From positions 4,588,001 to 4,652,000 of the forward strand of contig NC_029536.1 of assembly GCF_001577835.2 (NCBI RefSeq): 64,000 nucleotides of DNA. The letters are read 5' to 3'. Positions 25,541 through 36,786 of the stretch are shown in pieces. Numbering within the stretch: the stretch's first letter is position 1; each line of letters begins with the position of its first letter. The DNA is from Coturnix japonica. Lineage: Eukaryota; Chordata; Aves; Galliformes; Phasianidae. The position numbers and the translations under genes are program-made. The notes under the pieces were generated by a model, which was given only the letters and a program-made list of their open reading frames with translations, searched no databases and was not told the origin of the DNA.

Positions 25541-26127
25541 CCACTCTCAGGTACTGACATGGGAAGCTCCAACTGCTTTGACTTCTGTTGCTCTCTTCTG
25601 TGCCACCCACTGTGCTGTAAGCTGAGATCTGCAAATACCCTCCATTCCCCCCCTTCAGATTTTACAGCCAGCTCCAAACCCATGGGCTGCATATGCCTAT
25701 GGATCAGTAGCAATCACTGCTCGTTTCAGGGACTGTGAATGAATCTTTATCCTCCAGAGGCTTTAGGGGGAGCATTTTATCTGTATTCTCATACTGCTTT
25801 TTGTGCGTGTGATCCATGTGCGTGCGTTTGTGGTTATTTGTATAATTCTAGTCTCTAAAGTGTCTTTTGCTGTATTAATGGTGAGGTTTTGTTCTTTGAC
25901 AAAAGAACAAAATTTCTTAAAACAGAAAAAAAGAAGGAAAATGAGGATACCAGTTAATGGGTAAAAGCAGAAAGGAAGATAGAAACCACATTGTGTTTCC
26001 AAGTAGGAGCAACTGAAAGCCAGAAGTCAGCAGGTCGCACTATCATAAGTTATCACTTTATGATACTGAATGATGAACTGAAGTGCACTCACTCTGCATA
26101 GTAGTTCAGTGTATTGAAGGAGACATT

Positions 26128-29100
26128 TTAAAAGCCTTTTATAAAGTTTACAATGTGATCCATTATTTTACTTGCTGAGGGGAAAGAGAAAATACCATAA
26201 CCCAGAAAGCACAGCACACCGTGGAAGCCATCTTCAATGTGGTGCCAGGTCACTTTGACGTTGTTGTCCTCCAGCCTCTTCTTGTACAACAGCCCATCAT
26301 CCCTGAGCACATCGTGCTCACAAGTGATAATACAGGTGTCAGGTAGGCGGCCAATGACATCATCTTCTGCTAAGAGTGGTGAGAACCTTGTCTCAAACGT
26401 TTCTTTCATCTCCTCATGGACCTGGGGTATATACGAGGCGGGTAATGGTGGCTTGTAGTCCTGTTTAAATTTCTCCGGGATAAGATCTGGATGTATCCAT
26501 TTCCTATATTTCAAACGCATGCTCTCAGGAACATGAGAACCTGCCAAGATATCTCCCGTCAAAGAGCAATCCTTCCTCAGGTACATCAGAGTGAAACTGA
26601 CCATCCGTTCCAGGGACAGCAAGCCAGAGGAAGCATTCTTCTGGTGAGACGGCAGGTTGAGGTTCACGGCTTGGACAAATGGATAGATCAAGATCTGGGC
26701 ACGTATCTTTGGGATGTCTGTTCTGTTCTGTAACTCTTGGCAAGTTGCAGTCGCAAAAGTTCCCCCTGCACTGTCCCCACACACAATGATCCGATCGGGA
26801 TCCACGCCGTGATTTTCTGCAGTCTTCAGAAAGTGGATGGTGGCATTGATACAGTCCAAGCTCTGGGTTGGATACCTGTGCTCAGGGGACAAGCGGTACC
26901 TGGAAGGTATAAAGGACAGCACTTTCTTCAGGCGTGTGTGTCTGTAAATTGCTTTAACTGACATAATTTAAGAGCACAGAGCCTTATGTAATTCAATCCC
27001 ACCACCCTCGTTATACAAACCCAGTCATTTACTGCTGTTTGTATCCTGAGGTCACTGTTATGTTTTATATTATCATATCAATGGCATCTTGTTATTATAT
27101 ATGAGTACGGTTTTGTATCTTATTATTACACTTTAATATAATAACTGCAATTTAACAATACTGTGTTATAAACCACCACGCAGTGAATGTGCAGTGGTGA
27201 TGAAATAGCTTCCTGCAGACAACTACTTCATTTATTTTGTTAAATGGGACAAATGGACTACAAGGCAGCGATGATAACATAGGGCTCTTTTCATTTGGTT
27301 CTTCATCAACGACGTACTTTCTTAGATGAAAGAAAGTCACGGCAAAGTGAATGAGAGAAAGATGTACCTCCGTAGCCACGGCTCTTTATTCTCTGCACTT
27401 GTGGGTTTATTGGAGAATACTGGTTGAATAAGGAGTAGGCAATAGCGCAGACTTTCTCTGTTAACCCTCCTCCATTGGCTGAAGCGCACTGCTTCTGCTT
27501 TCCTTTTATTCCACTTAATTAAATCAATGGATTAATAATCTAAACACCCTAATAACTGCTTTTGTTGCTGATAAACCCAGTTCAGGTGTATGTTGTTGTC
27601 ATGCACACAGTGGCTTGCACATGTCTATTCAAGGACAGACTATCCTAGAGCTCAGTTTCTTCAAGCTCAACTTACCCAACAGACACCACCACAGAATCAG
27701 ACTTTTTGGCTAATTGCTGGCATATTCTTTCATGGCTTCCTGAAGAACAAACATGAATGGAATTAATGTCTTTGAATACTTGCAGCAATAGCCTCCCTTC
27801 TTTCTTGGTGACGTATGGCCTCAGCTGAGATGTGCAGAGATGACCATTTAACTGTCTCATTAAAGAGCTATAAAACCATTCCACTGTAAGTTAGTAGGCA
27901 GGAGAATGCCTCTTACAATGTATTTAAAGATACACTGGGTTTTTCTTCTACTTTAATTCAGATTTTACTACATTTAAGAGGCTTGGTTTAAGGCCATTTG
28001 CTCAGTAATAGATTCTACCTTAAATTACAGAATCCTAACAGCTTTTAATATGTTTTTGTATCTTTTGGAGCTTCTTTAATTATGTTTGCAATTATCTGCT
28101 TTCTCTAATAAATTAAACTGAAAAACGTCAAGCTAATTAAAGGACCCTGGGCTCACATTTAAGACCAGGTGCTGTCTGCCATTGGGGAAGGGATCCAATG
28201 GAGGAATGCAGGAGTTAATAACTTCTGTCATGTTTTCAGACCAAAACAGATGCATTAATTTAGCAGCACCACTTGCTGTAAGGGTTATATATGCCATAAA
28301 TAGGGCTCTATCCTACAAAGAATAATTTAGATATTGAATAAGGGCAAATGAAAGAACTGAAAAAGTAAAACCAAGCATTGTGTTCCATCTCTCAGTTACC
28401 CAAGTAAAGTTTTCATCACTTCTTAGGTTCAAAATAATTCTTAAAAATATATAGTTAATGATCATAAGTAGTGTAAAAAAAATGATAAAAACCACTTCTT
28501 CTCTTTCAGTTGCTTACTTATGCTTCCGTACATCCCACATCCTCCATGGAACAAGATGACTCCCCTCCGTTTGCTGGCAGATGGTGATCTTGGGAGGTAG
28601 ATCCTCACTGGCACCTCACCAAAGTGCAGATCCTTTATGAGGAGCTCTGAAGACTTCCACGCTATCAGTCCATTAGAAAACATCCTTATAAGTATGTGCT
28701 TCTTACAGATACCCAAACGTGCTAATTTATTTGCCTAGATATAACAGGAAAAATAAGACATTAGAATAGAAAATCCAAGCCTCTCCACTCTGTTGGGACC
28801 ACAGGATGCCACAAGTGGCCTTTTTCTGTGTATTTAAACAGAAATTTAAACATTTTTCTGTTGTATTTAGGAGAATTGCATTGGGTGCTGCCCACTTACA
28901 GGTTTTTCATTTAAAAAGCTCTGTGATTTCAGTTGCTAAAGTGAAAACATACATCCTTGTGGTTTGAGTTAACACTGTTTTCAGAAGAATGTTGCAATAC
29001 TTGTTCCATTGAATGTCCCATATAAATCCCTTCTTATTTCTGTAATCTAGTTTTATCACACATGACATCAACAATTTGTTTAGGTGTGCAATTTAGGTGT

Positions 29101-32100
29101 CGTGAGGCCTGAGCCTCCTTTTCTGGTCCATGGAGAGAAAGAGGCATCTCTAGAGGACAGTTCTAACTTCAGCTATATTAAGCTATGCTCTAGAAATATC
29201 TGATCACCACCATTGATTATAAAAGGAGACTGTCCACTTCAGATGCCTCAGCTGAAGGATTGAAGGTAAGGTGAGATAGAAACCTCCCAACCATGGCAGT
29301 AACTCAATGGTCTTTGATCATCTCCAGCCACAGGGTCAGTGACAATGAGGTTTAAGAAAATCAGTGATGCTTGTAATCAGTAATGAAATGCTGCTTCAAA
29401 GACAGTGGGGAGAATGGTTCTGAACCTTATCTCCTTCTCCATCTGTGAAACCATTACCTTTATCAAGATCCCACAGGTATTCAGGAAATGGCTCTTCAGC
29501 CATTTCCAGCAGGGAAAATAGATACTCTGAAGACAGAGTATGTTTGTTAAGTGTGTAGAAACATCTTCTTATCCACAGCCATTCAATTACTGATAATTGA
29601 GATAGATAGCCTGAGGATCACATTGGAATCCCCCTTTATTTTGAGCATGGTTTCTAAGTGATGCATTTCCTGCTAGGGACAATACTTCTTTTCCTATTAA
29701 ATGATGACTTAATTACCATTACAAACTAATACAATTCATTCTTCTGGAATGATGGTAGTCATAACAAGCAGTTTGCAGATTGTGTTGTTCTCTTCTGAGC
29801 AACGGAGTTACACATGTATGTAGTGGATCAATGCCTTATCAACTAATGGCCAGCTATGCTTTTGTAACTTGATGTTTCTGACCTCTGTTTTTTGTTGAAG
29901 GGATGATTTTGGGGTGGTTGAAGTTAAAACAATTGCTGTACTAATTATTTAACTTTCTAACATCCCTGTTTTTTTAGTAGAGCCTTCAAATGACACGCAA
30001 TAATACTACATGTGATAAACTTGGTATCAGAACATTCTATGTAAATATCCTCTTTCCTTCTCCTAGGAGCTCCTGGCATCACAGACACATCTTCAGTTTT
30101 AAGGAAAAGAACTGTCCTAAAGAAGAATGGGGAATTTGGTATGTTATTCCATTTTCCATCGAAAAACATTTTCTTGATCAGTAATTACAAAATACTTCAG
30201 AAGCAGTAACAGGACACCCGGAAAACAGGAGGTATGGCTATTCCTGGATTTATATGATTGTATCAGTGGATGAATGTATTACACAACCCAGATCAGTATG
30301 CAATAATTTGGAAAACTATTTGCTCAAATGCCTAAATTCTGGCACAGATTCCTCTGTATGTTGAACATACAGTGACCTGATTTCTACTTTTAAACTAATT
30401 AAGAAATCACATAAGAAATGGCAAAAAGCACTTTATTTGGACCTGAAGGGTCCGTCTGACAGTCACTCTCTCTTACTTACCTTGAAGCATTATGCTTTGC
30501 CAACCGAAATATTGATCAGAGCTTTATATCACAGTACGATATGCACTGTCTGAATGCAGATCAGTAGGGATGGGTTAGCACAGAAGCTATGTTGTGAGCT
30601 GGTAGGCTTTCTCTCTTCTTTCTGAGATTTTCATTGATTTCTTCAAGAAAGCACACAGGTGCAGCTGGAGCATCATATGTGTGACACCTCTGCTCTAGAC
30701 AATAGATGCTTAACTGCTGATCCATCTAAGGGATGCCTCAAATAAGTTCAATATAGGGGCGGAAGTCTGTGCTGTGCTATAATAAGAAAGAGGCCTTTCT
30801 TGCAACATGCATTGCAGGGAGCACAAAAGGAGATGTCACTAGCACAACAACAGCAACATTCATCAGAACTAGCAGAATAATCTCATTGCACATGCACAGT
30901 GCACAGAGCATCTTGTGCTTTGTAAGAAATCATATCTGGTCAGTCACTAAACCACATGTGTTAGTGCCACATCCACACTGCTCCTAAGTACCTCCAGGGA
31001 CAGGGACCCCAGTACCTCTGTGGGCAGCCCATTGCAATGCCCAACTATTCTGTGACTCAGTTCTTCCTGCTATCTGATCTAAACCTTATCCGGTGTGAAT
31101 TGAGGCCTTTTTTCCCCACCTTTCTCTAGAAAATGTGATAATAAAATACATTGAAATTGGTGGTTCGAAGAATAACTGAGGATATCAGCGTAAACTTTGA
31201 ATAAGCTTTCATCATACAGATTAGTCAGTTTCTTTCCCAATGTGGAGCAAAGTTAAACTTTACATTATAACCCAGTTGTTGCGTAGTGAAGCAACACACA
31301 CTCGGGTACAACCACCTGCCAAATGGGTCAGAGTTAGTGACCTTCACTGACAGCAGGAGTGGGACAAGTGATGCACAAAGCAGTTGCTCACCACCCGCTG
31401 ACCAATGCCCAGCCAGTCCCCAAGCAGCAGCTGCCCCCCAGTCAACTCCCCTTAGTTTTATAGTTTTTCTCACTATATCATAGGGTATGGAAAACCACTT
31501 TGGCCAGTTTGGGGCAGCTACTCTGGTTCTGTCCCCTCCCAGCTCTGTGGGACCCCCAGCTGCCTCACTAGTGGAACAGTATGAGAAGCTGAAAAACTGA
31601 AACATCCTTGACTCTGTGCAGCACTGCTCAGCAACAGCTAAAACATCAACGTGCTGTCAACATTGTTCTTCTAAAGCCAAAGAATAGCATCATACCAAAC
31701 ACTATGAAGAGAATCAACTCTGTCCCAGCTGAAACCAGGTTGTAGAAGCAGCTTCAGTAAAGAGAGTCATCTGAAAGAATCCTTTCATCAAACCAAGTAC
31801 AGAAACATAGAGGACCTAATAACATTCAGTCATTTGATTGTATTGTGTTTATATATAGCTTGACATGAAGAGCAGTCTGAAGTGTGTAAGGACAGCAATT
31901 CTTTCACACCAGGCAGAGTAGATAAGTACACATGGCGTAAGCCATTGGAGACTGAGAGGCCTGGCTTGGTGAAAGCATATAAATTCAAGCAACCCATGTA
32001 AGTCTTTGATTGTATCATCCCAAATGACTTTTCAGGATTACTGTACATTACGTATAACCTGAGGGTGAGAGAACACTGCTGCTTGAGATGAACCCCATGC

Positions 32101-32902
32101 AAACACTAACGAAATCACTGTTTTTCCTACAGGCTTCCATTTGATATAGAATCATAGAATCTTTTAGGTTGGAAGAGACCTGTAAGATCACCAAGTCTGA
32201 CCATAAGTCAAGTCCAACCATAATGATATCTGACAAACATGTGATAAGGCTTAGTATGATCTTGCCCTGTATTCTTTGACAATGTCTTGGGCAAGAGCTG
32301 TTGTTTACTCTGCTGGCAGTGCATATAGCAGAGTCTAGTTTACAAGTACAAGTGCCTGTGCAGCCTGGAGAAGAGAAAGCTCTGGGGAGAGCTTGAAGCA
32401 TCCTGCTGGTATCTAAAGAGGCTGTAAGAAACGAGAGGACAGACTCTTCAGCAGTATCTGTGTTGATAGGAAATGTTTTCCAACTACAAGGACCAATCAT
32501 TTTCATTATAAAAGGCAATCAAGTTACAATTGCAGTGTAAACATACAAATCTCACTATTTAAAAGAGCTCACCTCATGTAGGCTGCTTTTTATGGACAGT
32601 ATTAAAATACCAAACATGTGTTACCATACGATTCCCATTACTCACAGCTGCAATATTTAGATGCTATGTCCATAGTTCTACTCACATTTTCCCTTTCCTG
32701 AAAATGACAATATCACAGAGCACGATAAACTCACCAGATTTTCAATCATAGTGAAAAGCCAATTATAGAAGCTGAGCTTTGATGGCTGGTCAACTTCAGG
32801 AGTTTTTGTCTTGAAGGAATGATAAGAAGCTTCAATTAAAACCCATAATAGAAAAGCAAGGAGAATTCCTGCTATTAACGTCAGAGCATAAAATAATTCC
32901 AT
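26128..32902 (-). CDS. AADACL4-like: AADACL4-like membrane esterase, gene D (4 coding exons, 406 aa)
   Basis: Coding exons are 32902-32735, 28734-28518, 27739-27676 and 26899-26128, with intron phases 0, 1 and 2 as in the sister genes. The 406-residue product starts with a signal anchor (about residues 3-24). The oxyanion motif is HGGC (119-122), the nucleophile elbow is GDSAGG with Ser193, and Asp346 (DVLRDD) and His376 (GFHG) complete the triad. It is predicted to be an ER-anchored esterase or lipase of the AADAC family. The IPPG/LPPG motif after the anchor is replaced by KTPEVDQP. It is the array member closest to, and divergent from, DHRS3, so by position it best matches mammalian AADACL4. 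A TATA box and an octamer motif lie just upstream of its start. Intron 1 (4.0 kb) holds CR1 pieces and an old LTR. No clear AATAAA was seen close to the stop. Confidence 0.93.
30985..31120 (-). mobile_element. CR1 LINE internal 3' fragment without tail
   Basis: CCTCCAGGGACAGGGACCCC through GATCTAAACCTTATCCGGTG corresponds to the upstream half of the usual CR1 3' region, in minus orientation. It is in intron 1 of gene D. Confidence 0.7.
31265..31735 (+). mobile_element. Fossil solo LTR, avian endogenous retrovirus (probably ERVL-like)
   Basis: The right-hand part, with CAGCACTGCTCAGCAACAGC and the terminal TCCCAGCTGAAACCAGG, matches the ends of LTRs common in bird genomes. No internal retroviral genes lie beside it, so it is an old, decayed solo LTR of about 470 bp in intron 1 of gene D. 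Family and exact borders are uncertain. Confidence 0.6.
32149..32225 (-). mobile_element. CR1 LINE tail
   Basis: ATAGAATCATAGAATCTTTT then GGTTGGAAGAGACCTGTAAG, a CR1 terminus in minus orientation, in intron 1 of gene D. Confidence 0.85.
32355..32480 (+). mobile_element. CR1 LINE 5'-ward fragment of the 3' region
   Basis: GCAGCCTGGAGAAGAGAAAG through GATAGGAAATGTTTTCCAAC matches the segment that lies upstream of the usual CR1 tail. It is in plus orientation and lacks the 3' end. Confidence 0.72.
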
Positions 32903-32955
32903 TTTTCTTTGGCGAGGGTGATTTTGTAGTGAACTGTTTGATACGATTCTGTCAA

Positions 32956-32963
32956 TATTTATA
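32956..32963 (-). promoter_or_regulatory. TATA box of esterase gene D
   Basis: TATAAATA on the minus strand, 54-61 bases upstream of the gene D start codon. That would place transcription start near 32,930 with a very short 5' UTR. Confidence 0.62.
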
Positions 32964-32991
32964 TCCTTCAGATTGACCCAACAGAGAAGTC

Positions 32992-32999
32992 ATTTGCAT
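32992..32999 (-). promoter_or_regulatory. Octamer motif upstream of gene D TATA box
   Basis: A perfect ATGCAAAT octamer (POU-domain factor site) on the minus strand, 28 bases upstream of the TATA box. Octamer plus TATA at this spacing is a known promoter arrangement. Use here is inferred. Confidence 0.5.
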
Positions 33000-33036
33000 A
33001 CCTAAATTCCTCCACCCTCCACCTACAGATCAGGCC

Positions 33037-33076
33037 GCCGGATGCTGGCAACGTACAAACATCCGGCAATGCCAGC
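33037..33076. repeat. Two interlocked inverted repeats upstream of gene D
   Basis: GCCGGATG (33037-33044) pairs with CATCCGGC (33060-33067), and GCTGGCA (33044-33050) pairs with TGCCAGC (33070-33076). The arms are ordered A-B-A'-B', so they are not nested. They lie about 135-175 bases before the gene D start codon. Confidence 0.75.
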
Positions 33077-33257
33077 TATTACAGCTTTGTGTAGCATGGC
33101 AAAGTAATTTCTGCAGTATGCACACTCAAGATATGTCACTTCTCTATGTATCCCCAAGTTGCAAGAGGACTTTAGTTTTCATCTGGTTTATCTGTGTTCT
33201 GCTCTATGGGTCTGAACAACCTGTTTGTTCATTCATTCACTCACTGCCATTATGAAG

Positions 33258-33545
33258 CACCGTAGAGCACACCAAGAAGCTCTGGGAGTACTTCAGGGTG
33301 CCCTTGAGTACACTGGGGCAACCTTGGAGACCTCTAGAACATACTGGGGAAGCTCCAGTTCATCCTAGAGCATGCTGGACAGCTCCAGGAGTCTTGTAGG
33401 CACCCTAGAATATTCTAGGGGGCCTCTAGGCACACATGAAAGGATCCAGGATATCCTAGAACACACTGAGGAGTGCTCTAGGAGTACTGGAAGCTCTAGG
33501 AGTACTAGGGTTCCCCAGAGGAGCCCTTAGTGGCCTGTAGGGCCC
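33258..33545. repeat. Degenerate CTAG-rich tandem repeat
   Basis: Related units such as CTAGAACATACTGGGG, CTAGAGCATGCTGG, CTAGAACACACTGAGG and two copies of CTCTAGGAGTACT are strung together. Nine CTAG tetramers fall between 33,334 and 33,508. It is a decayed minisatellite-like array not matching CR1. Confidence 0.7.
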
Positions 33546-34344
33546 AGAGATGTCTAACTTCTATGGTGGTATTCCCTCAGAGTATGGGCTCTTGACTAAA
33601 AAAGTGAGTTATTTCTAGCTGTTCTTATACCCATTAAAGAAGATGGAATATACCTATCTAGAAGAAATCTCATTTGTACAATGTATGTCTCTACTTAAAG
33701 GAAAGAGGGAGATATCTTTATATGAATAAGTCAGTAGGCTGAAGAAATCTTTAGCTATGCGGATTGAGGGTAAACAGATTGAGTCATAAGAGAGAAACAA
33801 CTGGATGATAAGAGTGACTAGATTGCATTCTTATGTGAATAGGTCTGATTTAACTTTGGTGGAATTCAACAAGCGCAGCTATTTGAACTATGCAGTTCAA
33901 AATCCTCTAAGTAAAATAAAATAAAGGGTGTTAAGCATAAGAAATCCATATAAGAAAGTTATAACAGAATTCTCAGCTTAATTCAGTGGGCCTGGAACAT
34001 GATCACAGTATGCATCCTTCCAAAACTAACCTATGTTATTTGACTAAGCTCAGGATTCATTGATCCCTTCCATCACTGTGAGGTGCAGCAGGCTTAACTT
34101 AGCCCTTCCACCTACTTAGCCATCCAGACCTGTGGAGATATGTCAACTCTAATGATTTAAATGGACAAATAAAGCCATAAACTAAAGCAAAAATTAATTT
34201 CTGGAAGGAAATATGTAATGGATTTAACTAATCTATCCTAAAATTAATAACGTCTAAGTTCTGACTTTCAGAGCAGCAGCCAACCATTAGAGAGAGTGGA
34301 GGAGCAGTGGGCATCCTACAAAGAGTTATTCATGGACTCCGGGA

Positions 34345-34428
34345 CTGGTTGCTTTGGGGGCAGGGGGTTGAAAGTAGGTGATCTTTAAGGTCACCTCCAA
34401 CCTAAAACATTCTATGATTCTCTGAAAA
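34345..34428 (+). mobile_element. CR1 LINE tail
   Basis: GGTGATCTTTAAGGTCACCT then CATTCTATGATTCTCTG, a CR1 terminus in sense orientation. Confidence 0.82.
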
Positions 34429-34439
34429 GTGTAATGGGT

Positions 34440-34710
34440 TAAGCTCAAGGAGGGAAAGTTTTATTAGATTAGATGTCAGGGGGAATTTTGTCACAGAGAG
34501 AGTGGTGAGGCGCTGGAACAGCTGCCCAGAGGGGCTGTGGATGCCCCATCCCTGGAGGCGTTCAAAGCCAGGTTGGATGAGGCCCTGGGCAGCCTGGTCT
34601 GGTATTAGATATGGAGGTTGGTAGTCCTGCCTGTGGAACCAGGGTTAGAATTTGATGATCCTTGGGGTGGCTTCCAACCCAAGCCATTCTATGATTCTAT
34701 GATTCTGAAT
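34440..34710 (+). mobile_element. CR1 LINE 3' fragment
   Basis: A longer CR1 3' region with GCTGTGGATGCCCCATCCCT and a terminal ATTCTATGATTCTATGATTC. It follows directly after another CR1 tail in the same orientation. Confidence 0.92.
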
Positions 34711-35325
34711 GTCTGAATGAACACAGTGTCATCACACCGTGCCTTTCGTCTCAGCCCAGCTGTATCACTCTAGAGATCTTATTTTCCCATCATCTGATTT
34801 GTGATGTGATCTTATTTCCCCATATTCCTAAAGCTGATCTGTTCTCACCTTCCAAGCAAAAACGTTTTCCACTGGTGCTTATTTTCTTCCTCATATGTTC
34901 TAGTGAACCACTGGCTTTAGAAAGAAATTATAACCACTTTTAATGAGAATGTTTAAAGAAGGCATTGTTCATAAGGACTCAGGGAAGATTTCATCTACAA
35001 ATTTATCCCTCAGCTACTTTACAGGCTTCCAGTGCAATTTTATTCAAGAATAAACCTACTGTTCAGTTTTTGTCCAAATCCACATCACGTTGGTTTAGTC
35101 AGATTTCACTTCAGACCATTGAAACAATAAACTCCTTCTCTGATTTTAATTGCCTTAAGGGCTTAATTCTTCACCACTTCTTGTGTGTTAGAGGTTTTGT
35201 CAGGACTGAGGGATTAATGAGAGGGTCTGACAAGTTTTGAGTGATGTAAAGGTGAGGTGAATGTACAAAACAAAACGTTAGATGAGTGAATCAGTTTAAC
35301 ATTACACAGCCACTCCATTCCTGGA

Positions 35326-35443
35326 CGTCGGGGCAGCCTCTTGTAGGGGTCAACCAGCCCATGGCAGGAGTTTGGAACTGGATGATCCTTAGGGTCCCCT
35401 CCAACCTAAGCCATTCTATGGTTCTTTGATAATTCTATGATTC
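35326..35443 (+). mobile_element. CR1 LINE 3' fragment
   Basis: GGAACTGGATGATCCTTAGG followed by CTAAGCCATTCTATGGTTCT and a further ATTCTATGATTCC. Confidence 0.88.
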
Positions 35444-35682
35444 CTGCCAACATGTGATATTTCTCCCTGTTCTGTCTTTCAATATGAGGACATCAGCTAA
35501 TAGTCCGAGATGGATTTGGCTTCTAATTAAACCAAGGTGAGAAAAAAGACAGGCAGTGCAAAAACATCCTTGAAGTTGCATTTCTTTCTCTGAATTCCTG
35601 ATAGCACCTACAAGCACTTTGAATGTTCTTCTTCTTATAAAGGCATTTATTTTTATGCATATCAAATTTAGAAAGGCTATGT

Positions 35683-35738
35683 CATCTGGATGATCTTAGA
35701 AGTCTTTTCCAACCTTAATGATTCTATGGGTCTATTAG
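35683..35738 (+). mobile_element. CR1 LINE tail, first of two abutting copies
   Basis: CTGGATGATCTTAGAAGTCT then CCTTAATGATTCTATGGGTC. It is followed within about 10 bases by a second tail of the same kind. Confidence 0.82.
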
Positions 35739-35744
35739 GAGCAT

Positions 35745-35822
35745 GCTTTCATGGACAATACTGGTGGTGGGTGGACAGTTGGACTTGATCCTAGAGGTCT
35801 TTTCCAACCATAATGATTGAGT
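35745..35822 (+). mobile_element. CR1 LINE tail, second of two abutting copies
   Basis: GACAATACTGGTGGTGGGTG, TTGGACTTGATCCTAGAGGT and a terminal CCATAATGATTGAGTC. Same orientation as the copy just to its left. Confidence 0.78.
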
Positions 35823-36708
35823 CTGCGGTTCTTCTATCTCAAACTTAGGCTCACTCAGTAAAGGGCTTGCTGTATCTTTATTCATGATACTGATCTGCTG
35901 TGAGACCCTGGGAAAGCAGTCAGATTTCCAAGTGTAGGTTTTCACACAAGGCAGGATACAGACTGCTCTCTGTCAAGGCTGGAAGCTGAACAGAAACCTG
36001 GTCCCTATGAGCTTAGTCCATGGCAAAACTCCACTTAAAATGCAACAATATCAGCCTTTTAATACTTAATAGCGTATAGAAGGACAGTGTGAAATCATAG
36101 GACCACTGGGACACATTTCAAATGGAAAATGTGAACTCAAGGGAAAAATGAAATCAAGAAGCACAAAAATACAGCTCTTGCTTTATCCAAATCTGACAGC
36201 AGTACTTCATATAACAAAAACCAGATCATCTTGGCCAAGGAGTTTCATTTTTACAAAGAGGCTTAGTTTTAATCTGTGCCTGTGATGGATTGTCCGTGCT
36301 TAAGAACCTGCATGGATGTAAAGAACCGGTACTACTGGACACTGCAGTAATGCAGATTTTATATATTTAAGATATTTCCGTATTTAAGGCTTCCCTGGGC
36401 CTCTTTATAGAGCCGGAAAAGTTCGTTCTGCAAAAATGGACCTTTCCTTATGGAAGTGTGCAGGTAGAAGTTGCTTTTTCAACACTGTTTATTCCTTCAG
36501 GAGTAGGGAAGTAAGGAGAACTATGTTCCTATGAGTCTCATTGAGAGTGCTAGCACACATCGCTGCAACCCCAAAGCTGTGTTTCAATTACTGCAGGCTG
36601 CTAACCTGCCTTTAAATTAGCTTACCTAAATATGAACTGCAGGTTTCGTTTTAAGCTGGTGCTGTTGTAATTAGGCACTTGTGCTTAAGTAAGTATTCAG
36701 AAAACATA

Positions 36709-36786
36709 AAATCATAGAGTGGCTTAGGGTAGAGGGGACTTTAAAGCCCATCCATTTCCAACCCCTGCCATGGGCTGGGTTGCCAT
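36709..36786 (-). mobile_element. CR1 LINE tail
   Basis: AAATCATAGAGTGGCTTAGG then CCAACCCCTGCCATGGGCTG, minus orientation. Confidence 0.85.

Larger units (their letters stand above)
19098..26127. other. Intergenic region between esterase genes C and D
   Basis: The 7 kb between genes C and D contains CR1 pieces near 20,066, 22,170 and 25,470, a short AAT microsatellite near 19,798 and a 15-bp tandem repeat at 23,899-23,928. No exon, RNA gene or further repeat family was recognised. The unique parts (20,200-22,160 and 22,400-25,460) show only short, featureless open frames. Confidence 0.55.

Noticed and set aside
31225-31605. 126-codon minus-strand open frame
   Set aside because: It lies in the old LTR and its flank on the opposite strand, with no recognisable product.
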